From assembly GCA_014651175.1 (NCBI GenBank), contig BMWJ01000010.1:62001-126000 (forward strand): a stretch of DNA of 64,000 nucleotides, written 5' to 3'. The DNA comes from Streptomyces clavifer. Lineage in GTDB: Bacteria; Actinomycetota; Actinomycetes; Streptomycetales; Streptomycetaceae. The translations under genes were made by a program, and so were the position numbers. Within the stretch, counting starts at the first letter, position 1. Every line of letters starts with the position of its first letter. Of the stretch, positions 53,006 to 61,056 are shown in pieces. The notes beneath the pieces were generated by a model. That model was not told where the DNA came from and ran no database searches. It saw nothing but the letters and a program-made list of their open reading frames with translations.

Positions 53006-53637
53006 GCGCGGTCCGGGTGCTGCCGGCCGGTCCCCGGGCCCTCCTGGTGGAGCTGCAGTCCGGCGAGGAGGCGGAGGCCTTCCACGCCGAGCTGCTGCGT
53101 CGCAGGGCGGACGGCGGTCTGCGCGGCGTCCGCGAGATCGTTCCCGGTGCCCGGACGGTGCTGCTGGACGGGGTCGAGGACCGCACGCTCGCCGATCGGC
53201 TGCCGTGCTGGGAGATACCGCCGCTGCACCGGGGCGCCGGGGAGGCCGTCGAGATCCCCGTCGTCTACGACGGTCCGGATCTCGCCGAGGTCGCCCGGGT
53301 GTGGGGCGTCGCCGCCGCCGAAGTGCCGCGCATCCACGCCGGTACGGAGTTCCGGGTGGCCTTCTGCGGATTCGCGCCCGGTTTCGGGTACCTGACGGGT
53401 CTGCCCGGCCATCTGCGCGTACCGCGCCGCGCCACCCCGCGGACCCGGGTGCCCGCCGGTGCGCTGGCCCTCGCCGGGCCCTACACGGGTGTCTACCCGC
53501 GCCCCTCGCCCGGCGGCTGGCAGATCATCGGCCGGATGCCGGAGGTGGCCGCCCTGTGGGACCCGGCGCGCGAACCGGCGGCGCTCCTCGGGCCGGGCGC
53601 CCGCGTGCGGTTCGTGGCGGCGGGGGCGGGCGGATGA
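53002..53637 (+). CDS. pxpB: 5-oxoprolinase subunit B (KipI family)
   Basis: GTG at 53002 overlaps the pxpA stop (GTGA). The 211-residue protein has the KipI-type VEIPVVYDGPDLAEVAR, FCGFAPGFGYLTGLP and VPAGALALAGPYTGVYPRPS motifs. It forms the ATP-dependent complex with PxpC. In Bacillus the homologue also inhibits sporulation kinase A, but no such kinase is known in Streptomyces. Confidence 0.95.
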   Translation: MSAVRVLPAGPRALLVELQSGEEAEAFHAELLRRRADGGLRGVREIVPGARTVLLDGVEDRTLADRLPCWEIPPLHRGAGEAVEIPVVYDGPDLAEVARVWGVAAAEVPRIHAGTEFRVAFCGFAPGFGYLTGLPGHLRVPRRATPRTRVPAGALALAGPYTGVYPRPSPGGWQIIGRMPEVAALWDPAREPAALLGPGARVRFVAAGAGG

Positions 53638-54500
53638 GCCCCGGGCTCCATGTCGTCCGGGCCGGGGCACTGACCACGGTGCAGGACGAGGGGCGGACCG
53701 GCTGGGCTCATCTGGGGGTGCCCCGGGCGGGGGCGCTGGACGCGCCCGCCCGGCGCCTGGCCAACCGCCTCGTCGGCAACGCGCCGGATGCGGCGGTGCT
53801 GGAGACGACGCACACGGGCTGCGCGGTCCGCCTGTCCGGCGCCCGGTCCGTGACCGCCGTCGTCGGCGGGGCGGGCTGCCGCGTGACGCTGGACGGGCGG
53901 CCGGTGGCCTGGGGCGTGCCCGTACGCGTACCGGACGGCGCGGTCCTGGAGGCCGGGCCCGCGGTGCACGGGCTCCGCGCCTATCTGGCGTTCGGTGGCG
54001 GCCTGGTCCCGGAACCGGTGCTGGGCAGCCGGTCGGCCGACCTGCTCTCGGGGCTCGGCCCGCCGGTACTGCGCGACGGCGACGTCCTCCCGCTCGGCCC
54101 CGCGCGCCCCTGCCCGGCCCACGGCGCCGTGCCCTGGCCGGGCGCCCCCGCCGAGCTGGTCCTCCCCCTGCACCCGGGGCCCCGGGACACCTGGTTCACG
54201 CCGGCGGCCCTGCGCACGCTCACCACCGCCGCGTACCGGGTCTCGGAGCGGAGCAACCGCATCGGACTGCGCACCGAGGGCCCGGCCCTGCGGCGCTCCC
54301 GGGACGGCGAACTGCCCAGCGAGGGGATCGTGCTGGGCGCCGTCCAGGTGCCGCCGGACGGGCGGCCCCTGGTGTTCCTGAACGACCATCCGACGACGGG
54401 CGGCTACCCGGTCGTCGGCGTGGTCGCCGAGGCCGCGCTGGCGGCGGCGGCCCAGGCGGTCCCCGGGACGCCCGTACGGTTCGTGGTGGCCCGGCCCTGA
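53634..54500 (+). CDS. pxpC: 5-oxoprolinase subunit C (biotin-dependent carboxylase-like, KipA family)
   Basis: ATG at 53634 overlaps the pxpB stop (ATGA). The 288-residue product starts MSPGLHVVRAGALTTVQDEG and has GWAHLGVPRAGALD, YLAFGGGL and SNRIGLRTEGPAL and ends with NDHPTTGGYPVVG, all typical of PxpC. It completes the oxoprolinase complex. Fusion PxpBC forms exist in other bacteria, but here they are separate. Confidence 0.95.
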   Translation: MSPGLHVVRAGALTTVQDEGRTGWAHLGVPRAGALDAPARRLANRLVGNAPDAAVLETTHTGCAVRLSGARSVTAVVGGAGCRVTLDGRPVAWGVPVRVPDGAVLEAGPAVHGLRAYLAFGGGLVPEPVLGSRSADLLSGLGPPVLRDGDVLPLGPARPCPAHGAVPWPGAPAELVLPLHPGPRDTWFTPAALRTLTTAAYRVSERSNRIGLRTEGPALRRSRDGELPSEGIVLGAVQVPPDGRPLVFLNDHPTTGGYPVVGVVAEAALAAAAQAVPGTPVRFVVARP

Positions 54501-54601
54501 CCGGGAGGGGCCCGCCCCCACCTGCGGAACCCCGCGCATCTTTCAGGCCCATGCGTTCGCAGGGGGAGCTGCGCCTTCCGGAGCCGACCCGTAGGCTGGT
54601 T

Positions 54602-54617
54602 ATTGGACTAGACCTGT
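54602..54617. promoter_or_regulatory. DasR-like dre site upstream of cutC
   Basis: Read on the minus strand this is ACAGGTCTAGTCCAAT, 13 of 16 matches to the dre consensus. Its 12-bp core TGGACTAGACCT is identical to the core of the nagKA site. It starts about 5 bp after a TAGGCT -10-like element and 26 bp before the cutC start, an ideal repressor position. Confidence 0.8.
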
Positions 54618-54642
54618 AGCCGCTCCGAAGGAATGGAACCCC

Positions 54643-55338
54643 ATGAGCAACCGTGCAGTCCTGGAGGTGATCGCTCTCGACGCGGAGGACGCGGTCGCGG
54701 CCCAGGCGGGTGGTGCGGACCGCCTCGAAGTGGTCACCGACATGGCCGCGGACGGCCTGACCCCCGCCCCGAAGACCGTCGCGGAGATCCGGGCCGCCGT
54801 GGACATCCCGCTGCGCGTGATGCTCCGGGTCGCGGACGGGTTCGCGGTCGGAGACATCGACGTGCTGCTGGAGAGGGCGCGCGAAATGCGTGCGGAAGGG
54901 GCCGAGGAGTTCGTGCTCGGCTTCCTCGACCAGGAAGGACACGTCGACCTGGTGGCCGTCGAGCGCATTGTCGCCGAGCTCGACGGCTGCCGGTGGACCT
55001 TCCACCGGGCGATCGACCGAGCGGTGGACCGCGACGCCCTGCGCAAGCACCTCGCGGAACTGCCCGGCCTGGACACGTACCTGACGGCGGGCTCGGAGAA
55101 GGGCGTCGACGAGGGCATCCCGACCCTGCTGGCCGAGGCGGAACGCACCGCCTCCGGACAGCCCGGTTACGAGCCGCAGATCCTGGTGGGCGGCGGGCTG
55201 CGGCTGGACCACCTGCCCCGTCTGGTGGCCGCCGGCATCGACGCCTTCCACATCGGGGGCGCCGCCCGCCCGGCCGGCTGGTCGGGCCCGGTGGACGTGG
55301 CCGCCGTACGGGAGTGGCGCGCGGCGCTCGACGGGTGA
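54643..55338 (+). CDS. cutC: CutC-family protein
   Basis: The 231-residue TIM-barrel protein starts MSNRAVLEVIALDAEDAVAA and has ADRLEVVTDMAADGLTP, the WTFHRAIDRAVD motif and ILVGGGLRLDHLP. CutC was named for copper homeostasis in E. coli, but that role is disputed and in several bacteria cutC sits with GlcNAc or other sugar genes. A DasR-like operator here favours an amino sugar role. AAGGAA precedes the ATG. Part of its 3' end is duplicated just downstream. Confidence 0.93.
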   Translation: MSNRAVLEVIALDAEDAVAAQAGGADRLEVVTDMAADGLTPAPKTVAEIRAAVDIPLRVMLRVADGFAVGDIDVLLERAREMRAEGAEEFVLGFLDQEGHVDLVAVERIVAELDGCRWTFHRAIDRAVDRDALRKHLAELPGLDTYLTAGSEKGVDEGIPTLLAEAERTASGQPGYEPQILVGGGLRLDHLPRLVAAGIDAFHIGGAARPAGWSGPVDVAAVREWRAALDG

Positions 55339-55391
55339 GCGTGCGGCGCGACGGGTGAGTGCGGGAGTGGCGGGCGGCGCCGGACGGTGCG
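55306..55391. repeat. Partial duplication of the cutC 3' end
   Basis: The last 33 bp of cutC (55306-55338, encoding VREWRAALDG and stop) recur at 55359-55391 with several differences, encoding REWRAAPDG if translated. The offset is 53 bp. Confidence 0.7.
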
Positions 55392-55445
55392 GCGCGCGTC
55401 ACCCGTCCCGGGACCGGGAACCGCCCGCCACCCCTGCCCGTCGCT

Positions 55446-55553
55446 GACCGGAGCAACGCACGCGCCGCGCCCGCCCCGCGACCGGAGCGACGCACGCGCC
55501 GCGCCCGCCCCGCGACCGGAGCGACGCACGCGCCGCGCCCGCCTCGCGACGGG
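55446..55553. repeat. 34-bp tandem repeat, three copies plus a partial
   Basis: Units starting GACCGGAGC(A/G)ACGCACGCG begin at 55446, 55480 and 55514, with a partial fourth at 55548. With the cutC duplication it fills much of the 360-bp gene-free gap 55339-55698; no other feature is seen there. Confidence 0.9.
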
Positions 55554-55698
55554 ATGCGTGGAGCGGACGTCCGGACGACCACGGGCAGCTTCCAGGGACG
55601 CGCCGTCCGCACGTTTCCGCTCGTCAACTGGGGTGCCCCACCGCCCGCTTGGACGCTCAGTGCCCGTAGCCATGTCCCGTTGCGGCGACACTGGTCAC

Positions 55699-56412
55699 AT
55701 GATTATCGAACGCGCGTATGCTCATCGGCCTGCGCACGACGAGGACGCCTGGCCCTGGTCGGTGCCCTGCGTCCGGCAGTTGCTGGAGGAAGGGCTGCGC
55801 TTCACCGCGCCGGTCACCTTCCTGGTCGGTGAGAACGGCTCAGGGAAGTCGACGCTGGTCGAAGCGGTGGCGGAGGGGTTCGGCCTGGATCCCTACGGCG
55901 GCTCGCACGACTGGCGCTACGCTTCCCCGCGCGACAAGTCGGCGCTCGGCGAGCGGATGAAGTTCGACGCGGCCCCCGGGCGCGGGCGCCGTATGGCCGC
56001 CAGCTGGTCGAACCGCAAGGGCTTCTTCCTCCGTGCCGAGACCGCGATGGACGCCCTGGACAGGGAAGGCTTCTCGCCGGACTCCGTCAGCCACGGCGAA
56101 GGCTTCCTCGCGGCGTTCCGCGGAAAGTTCCTCCACGCCGGGCTCTATGTGCTCGACGAGCCGGAGGCGGCACTCTCCTTCTCGTCGTGCCTCGAACTGG
56201 TCGGTCATCTCGACCGGTTGGCCAAGGAGGGCAGTCAGGTCATCTGTGCCACGCACTCCCCGTTGCTGACCGCGCTGCCGGGTGCGGACATCATCGAGGT
56301 CGGCGACCACGGGCTGCGCCGGGTCGCCTGGCGGGAACTCGGCATCGTGGACCACTGGCGTCGCTATCTCGCCGATCCCCACGCCTACCTGCGGCACATC
56401 GTCGAACCGTGA
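55699..56412 (+). CDS. AAA-family ATPase (SMC/ABC-like, small orphan)
   Basis: The 237-residue protein begins MIIERAYAHRPAHDEDAWPW and has Walker A GENGSGKSTLVEAVAEGFGL, an ABC-like signature region SHGEGFLAAF, Walker B LYVLDEPEAALS and the H-loop ICATHSP. The short insertion between A and B has no coiled coil, unlike SMC or RecF. Such single-gene ATPases are common in bacteria and are usually annotated as predicted ATPases; some belong to defence systems, but no effector gene is adjacent. The function is unknown. Confidence 0.9.
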   Translation: MIIERAYAHRPAHDEDAWPWSVPCVRQLLEEGLRFTAPVTFLVGENGSGKSTLVEAVAEGFGLDPYGGSHDWRYASPRDKSALGERMKFDAAPGRGRRMAASWSNRKGFFLRAETAMDALDREGFSPDSVSHGEGFLAAFRGKFLHAGLYVLDEPEAALSFSSCLELVGHLDRLAKEGSQVICATHSPLLTALPGADIIEVGDHGLRRVAWRELGIVDHWRRYLADPHAYLRHIVEP

Positions 56413-56456
56413 GCCCGTTCCCACCCGTTGCGTACTCGCACGCAGGTGAGGACGGC

Positions 56457-57005
56457 CTAGGTGCTGACCGCACGGACGACCGCGGCGACGTCCTGACGGC
56501 TCATGGGTTCGGCGTCCATGGAGTTGTGGATGCTCACCCCTTCCACCAGCGCGTCCAGGGCCCTGGACGTCCGTGCGTCGAAGTGCCGGCTCAGTGACGC
56601 ACGGCTGGCCCGCATCCAGGACCGCATCACGTCGAGCAGGGCCGGGTTGCGGGAGGCGAAGGCGTACAGCTCGTAGCTGAGCACCAGCTCCCGGGGGCTG
56701 CCCCAGTGCGTGCCGCAGATGATCTCCACCACGGCGGCACGCGCTTCCTCCACGTTCCCGGCCGCCTCCAGCGGTTCCCGGTAGCGGGCGGACATCGACT
56801 CCGCGAGCCGCGTGAACACCTCGACGAGCAACTGCTGCCGGCCCTCGAAGTAGTACGTCATCGACCCCAGGGACACCCCCGCGGCATCGGCGATGCGCCG
56901 GTGGGTGGCGCCGGTGACCCCGTACTCGGCGATCACGTCGAGGGCCGCCTCGACGATCCGGTCCCGACGTCCCGGATCGTTGGGGCCCCGCGAACTGCCC
57001 GACAT
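56457..57005 (-). CDS. TetR-family repressor of the divergent MFS gene
   Basis: ATG at 57005 follows AAAGGGG by 6 nt and gives 182 aa. The helix-turn-helix is RDRIVEAALDVIAEYG then HRRIADAAGVSLGSMTYYFE. The C-terminal domain is of the AcrR-like TetR_C kind. It diverges from an MFS transporter with a clean palindrome between them, the classical local repressor-exporter layout. Confidence 0.93.
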   Translation of the reverse strand: MSGSSRGPNDPGRRDRIVEAALDVIAEYGVTGATHRRIADAAGVSLGSMTYYFEGRQQLLVEVFTRLAESMSARYREPLEAAGNVEEARAAVVEIICGTHWGSPRELVLSYELYAFASRNPALLDVMRSWMRASRASLSRHFDARTSRALDALVEGVSIHNSMDAEPMSRQDVAAVVRAVST

Positions 57006-57036
57006 GGCATTCCCCTTTCCTTCACCCCCAACAGGA

Positions 57037-57052
57037 ATGTACGTTTGTACAT
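57037..57052. promoter_or_regulatory. TetR operator between tetR and MFS
   Basis: ATGTAC-gttt-GTACAT is a perfect 6-bp inverted repeat located 31 bp before the tetR start and 54 bp before the MFS start. Confidence 0.75.
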
Positions 57053-57106
57053 ACTTTCCGGGGGTGGTTCCGTCCTCGGCTGTCCCACGTTCGGATCGAG
57101 CCCGTA

Positions 57107-58348
57107 GTGACAGACCTGGCCACACGCCGGCGCCGCACCGCATTGTTCCTCTTCTTCCTCATGCCCGGCCTGTCGATCTCCTCCTGGGTGACGCGCACGC
57201 CCGACATCAGGGACCAACTGGGCGCCTCGACCGCGCAGATGGGGATCGTCCTGTTCGGCCTCTCCGTCGGCTCCATGCTCGGCGTCCTCAGCTCCGGGGC
57301 ACTGGTGGCCAGGTTCGGAACCCGGCCGGTCATGTGTGCGGGAACCGCGCTCGTCATCGTCAGCATGGCGGTGATCGGCTGCGGTGCCCTGTGGTCCTCC
57401 GTGCCCGTCGTCATGGCGGGGCTCTTCCTGTTCGGTGCCGGCATGGGCGGCGGCGAGGTCGCGGTCAACATCGACGGCGCCGAGGTCGAACAGATCACCG
57501 GGCGTACGGTCCTGCCCACCCTGCACGGCTTCTTCAGCCTCGGAACCGTCGTCGGAGCCTCACTCGGCATTCTCTGCACCGCCGTCGGATTCCCCGTGCA
57601 CTGGCACCTGACGGCCGTCGCCGTCGTCACCGCGGCCATGTTCGCCCACGCCCTGCGCGCCATCCCCCACGGCGTCGGCCGAACCCGTGGCACCGACCCG
57701 GGCACCGCGGAGAAGTCGCCGCGCCCGGCGGTCCTGAAGGACCGACGGCTGCTCCTGATCGGCGGCATCGTGCTGACCATGGCCCTCGCCGAAGGCGCTG
57801 CCAACGACTGGCTTCCCCTGCTCATGGTCGACGGACACGGCATGGACCCCGTCCTCGGATCAGCCGTCTACGCCGGCTTCGCCGCGGCCATGGCGATCGG
57901 CCGCTTCGGCGGCGGCTTCTTCATCAACCGCTACGGCCGTGCCCCCGTCGTCCGCGCCAGCGCCCTCTCCGCGGCCCTCGGCCTCGCCGTCGTCATCTTC
58001 GCCGACAATCCCCTCCTCGCCGGTGCGGCCGTCCTCCTGTGGGGCCTGGGCGCCTCACTCGGTTTCCCCCTCGCCCTCTCCGCGGCCGGCGACTCCGGGC
58101 CGGACTCGGCCGCACGGGTCAGCCTCGTCGCGATGATCGGCTACGTCGCCTTCCTCGTGGGCCCTCCCGGACTGGGCTTCCTCGGCGACCACTACGGCCT
58201 GCGCGCCGCGATGACCGTCGTCCTGGTCCTCGTCGCCGTCTCCGTCTTCCTCGCCCCCGCCGTCAGCACCCCCCGCGAACCGAAACCCCCCGCACCGGGC
58301 CCCCGGCCCGCTCCGGCGGGCGAACGCCTGGGCCGCACCGATCACTGA
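57107..58348 (+). CDS. MFS transporter (FucP/YbjJ-like)
   Basis: GTG at 57107 gives 413 aa with twelve membrane helices. It opens with RRTALFLFFLMPGLSISSWV and TRTPDIRDQLGAS, a pattern of YbjJ-like major facilitators that act as sugar or drug transporters. It reads away from its TetR gene and its 3' end overlaps the HelD-type gene by 7 bp in convergent orientation. The tail is Pro-rich. Substrate unknown; export of the TetR ligand is the simple model. Confidence 0.9.
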   Translation: MTDLATRRRRTALFLFFLMPGLSISSWVTRTPDIRDQLGASTAQMGIVLFGLSVGSMLGVLSSGALVARFGTRPVMCAGTALVIVSMAVIGCGALWSSVPVVMAGLFLFGAGMGGGEVAVNIDGAEVEQITGRTVLPTLHGFFSLGTVVGASLGILCTAVGFPVHWHLTAVAVVTAAMFAHALRAIPHGVGRTRGTDPGTAEKSPRPAVLKDRRLLLIGGIVLTMALAEGAANDWLPLLMVDGHGMDPVLGSAVYAGFAAAMAIGRFGGGFFINRYGRAPVVRASALSAALGLAVVIFADNPLLAGAAVLLWGLGASLGFPLALSAAGDSGPDSAARVSLVAMIGYVAFLVGPPGLGFLGDHYGLRAAMTVVLVLVAVSVFLAPAVSTPREPKPPAPGPRPAPAGERLGRTDH

Positions 58349-60465
58349 TCCCCGGCACGCGCCCGATCGGCGTCGCCGCCCCGGCCGAGCTGCTCCGGCA
58401 GCGGCGCGGCGTGCAGGACCACGAGACCGGAGACCGCACGCGTCAGGGCCACGTACAGCCGTCGCAGGCCCGTGCGTTCGTCGGGTTCACCGTCGACGAC
58501 GGCGGCAGGCTCGTCCAGCACCACGTAGTCGTACTCCAGGCCCTTCGCCAGCGACGCCGGGACCAGCGTCAGGCGCGAGGCGGCGGTCGTCTCCTCGCCG
58601 GGGGAGAGGTAGGTGTGACCGGCCGCCGTCAGGGCGTCGGCCAGCGCCGGGACGCGGGCGTCGGCGGCGATCAGGCCGATCGAGCCCTCGTGCGCCAGGG
58701 ACTCCTCGCACGCGGCGACGACCGCCCCGTCCAGGGCGTCCGCACCGGCCACCTCCCGCACGGCCAGTGAACCGGGCGCCTCACGTACGGACTCCACGGG
58801 GGCCAGGCCGGGCGAGATCGCGGGGAGCAGCCGCGAGGCGTACGCGATCACCTCGCGCGGCACACGGAATCCGGCGGTCAGCTCCTCCACCACCGCGTCC
58901 GCCTTGCCGAGGTGGAACAGCGCCTGCGCCCAGCTCTCCGTCGACCAGGGAGTCGTCCCCTGGGCCAGGTCGCCGAGCACCGTCGCCGAACCGGTCGAGC
59001 AGCGGCGCCCCACCGCCCGGTACTGCATCGGGGACAGGTCCTGGGCCTCGTCGATGACGACATGGCCCAGCGAGGGCGTCCGGGCCACCAGGTCGCCGGC
59101 CTCGTCGATCAGGACCGCGTCCGCCGCCGACCACTTCGCCGACTTCACGCTGCGGGCGGGCCTGGCCATGAGGATCCGCTTCTGCTCGTCGTCGGTGAGG
59201 ATCCCCTCCGCGTGCGCCGCAAGAAAGCCGGGGTCCGCGAGGAGCCGCAGCACCAGCTTCGCCGGGTCCACCGCGGGCCAGACCGCCTTCACGGCCGCCT
59301 TCACCGCGGGGGTGCGCGCCACCGCGTTCTGCACCCGGTCGTCCGGCGCCTCGCCCGCCTCCTCCATCCGTACGAGGACGGAGTGCGCGATCCGCTGCGG
59401 GAGCGCCTCGTGGGCGGCGCCGTAGCGCATGTCGCGGGCCAGCAGCTCGACGACCATCTCCTCGATCTCGTACGCCGGCACCCGCCAGCGCCGCGAGCCG
59501 CGCACCACCACGACACCCTCCGTCGGCAGGGTGACGTGCGAGCGGAGCGCGCGCCGCAGGACCTCCGCCATCCGGGCGTCGCCCTTGATCACGGCGGCGG
59601 CGGCCTCGTCCGTCCCGCGCACCTCGACCTGCGCCGTCACCAGGTCCTCGACCGTGGCCTGCTTCACCTCCAGCTCGCCCAGTGCGGGCAGGACCTGTTC
59701 GATGTAGTGCAGGAACGACCGGTTCGGGCCGATGACGAGGGTGCCCGTGCGGGCGAGCCGCTCGCGGTGCGCGTACAGGAGGTAGGCGACCCGGTGCAGG
59801 CCGACGGCCGTCTTTCCGGTGCCGGGTCCGCCCTGGACGCAGACCGTCCCGCCGAGGTCGCTCCGGACGATCTCGTCCTGCTCCGGCTGGATCGTCGCCA
59901 CGATGTCGCGCATCGGGCCGACGCGGGGCCGCTCGATCTCCGCCTGGAGGAGCTTGCTGGTCCGCTCGGTCTCCGCCGGGTCGGTGAGGTGCTCGTCCTC
60001 GTACGCGGTCAGTTCGCCGCCGGTGTAGCCGAAGCGGCGGCGCCGGTCGACGTCCAGCGGGTTGTTCCTGGACGCCTGGTAGAACGGCTGGGAGACCGGG
60101 GCGCGCCAGTCGATGACCATGGGGTCGCCGTGGGCGTCGTGGACGTGGCGGCGCCCGATGTAGAACTGCTCGCCCCCGGATCCCTCCGCCTCCCGGGCGC
60201 CGACCGGGTGCCGGTAGTCCAGGCGGCCGAAGAAGAGCGGGGTGTGGGAGAGGTCGGCGAGCGCTTTGATGCGGTCGTCGATCTGGGCCTGCAGGACGGC
60301 GGCGTTGACCCAGTTCGCGGTGACGTCGCGGATGTCGAGGGCCTGCACGTCCTCGCGCATGGCGCGCAGTGCGGCGCGGGATCCTGCGAGGTGGGCGCGT
60401 TCCCCGTCCAGTGGACCGCTGGTCGCTTCGCTGGTGTCTTCGCTTGTCTCTTCGTGCGCGGGCAC
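58342..60465 (-). CDS. HelD-type UvrD-like ATPase (RNA polymerase-associated)
   Basis: GTG at 60465 has GGAGG with 7-nt spacing. The 707-residue protein has an N-terminal coiled-coil-rich part, Walker A in VQGGPGTGKTAVGLHR, Walker B in HVVIDEAQDLSPMQYR, and superfamily 1 motifs GDLAQGT and ALTRAVSG near the end. Domain order and length fit HelD, which removes stalled RNA polymerase from DNA; the streptomycete relative HelR protects polymerase from rifamycins. I looked for a rifampin-associated element upstream and saw none. A generic UvrD helicase is the alternative. Confidence 0.88.
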   Translation of the reverse strand: MPAHEETSEDTSEATSGPLDGERAHLAGSRAALRAMREDVQALDIRDVTANWVNAAVLQAQIDDRIKALADLSHTPLFFGRLDYRHPVGAREAEGSGGEQFYIGRRHVHDAHGDPMVIDWRAPVSQPFYQASRNNPLDVDRRRRFGYTGGELTAYEDEHLTDPAETERTSKLLQAEIERPRVGPMRDIVATIQPEQDEIVRSDLGGTVCVQGGPGTGKTAVGLHRVAYLLYAHRERLARTGTLVIGPNRSFLHYIEQVLPALGELEVKQATVEDLVTAQVEVRGTDEAAAAVIKGDARMAEVLRRALRSHVTLPTEGVVVVRGSRRWRVPAYEIEEMVVELLARDMRYGAAHEALPQRIAHSVLVRMEEAGEAPDDRVQNAVARTPAVKAAVKAVWPAVDPAKLVLRLLADPGFLAAHAEGILTDDEQKRILMARPARSVKSAKWSAADAVLIDEAGDLVARTPSLGHVVIDEAQDLSPMQYRAVGRRCSTGSATVLGDLAQGTTPWSTESWAQALFHLGKADAVVEELTAGFRVPREVIAYASRLLPAISPGLAPVESVREAPGSLAVREVAGADALDGAVVAACEESLAHEGSIGLIAADARVPALADALTAAGHTYLSPGEETTAASRLTLVPASLAKGLEYDYVVLDEPAAVVDGEPDERTGLRRLYVALTRAVSGLVVLHAAPLPEQLGRGGDADRARAGDQ

Positions 60466-60824
60466 GGTGTTGCCTCCGGCTGTTCAACGCAGGACGGCGG
60501 GCCGGGCCCAGGGGGTCCGGTCCGCTCAAGGACGCTCACAGGTGCGCACACAGACGGGTGCGTGCGGCTGGTGTCGGCCGGTTTCCGTCCGGTCGGCGGC
60601 GCTCCCCCGGCTGCCGGCCGCTCTGGAGGCGGACCGGTACCACGGTGCGGGAGGCGGGCAGACCGGCGATTGTATCGACCGCGGCCCGCAGCGTCGACCG
60701 AATAAGGGCGGCGTCCGTACGTCCCGTAGGGGACGGCGTGCGACCTGGGGCCTACCCGGGCCGTCGCGCGCTTCCGTCCGCAGGCCGATGCCGCTACGGG
60801 CCGGGGCGGCGCACCATGGAATGC
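60466..60824. other. Gene-free spacer upstream of the HelD-type gene
   Basis: No gene is supported. It holds the HelD ribosome site at the left edge and a small palindrome CGTCCC-gtag-GGGACG at 60720-60735. Confidence 0.4.
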
Positions 60825-61016
60825 ATGAGCACCGTATACCTGGACCCACGCAGGACCGGCCCCGCGCACGGCGCGACCGCGGCCACCGGTCACACCCGCG
60901 GCCACCGCCTCGGCGACGCGGTGCGCGCCGTCGGCGTCTTCGCACGCACCGCGTTCGGGGTGGCCGTCCTCGGTGAGTACGCCGAGGAGGCGGGCATCGT
61001 CCGCCGCCACCGCTGA
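60825..61016 (+). CDS. Small hypothetical protein, 63 aa
   Basis: The product MSTVYLDPRRTGPAHGATAA ends in an amphipathic helix VFARTAFGVAVLGEYAEEAG and is basic and His-rich in the middle (TGHTRGHRLG). It has no domain that I recognise. It converges on the XPB helicase gene with a 40-bp gap. It looks conserved-type but coding support is limited; ATG at 60816 would add three residues. Confidence 0.6.
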   Translation: MSTVYLDPRRTGPAHGATAATGHTRGHRLGDAVRAVGVFARTAFGVAVLGEYAEEAGIVRRHR

Positions 61017-61056
61017 GAGCCGCGGGACGGCCGGCGTCACTCCGGCTGCCTCCGGC

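Noticed and set aside
55446-55553. Possible CRISPR array
   Set aside because: The 34-bp units are directly adjacent without spacers, and no cas gene is present.
60466-60824. Rifampin-associated element expected before a HelR gene
   Set aside because: I searched by eye for a long inverted repeat of that type and found only a 6-bp palindrome, so rifamycin induction is not claimed.
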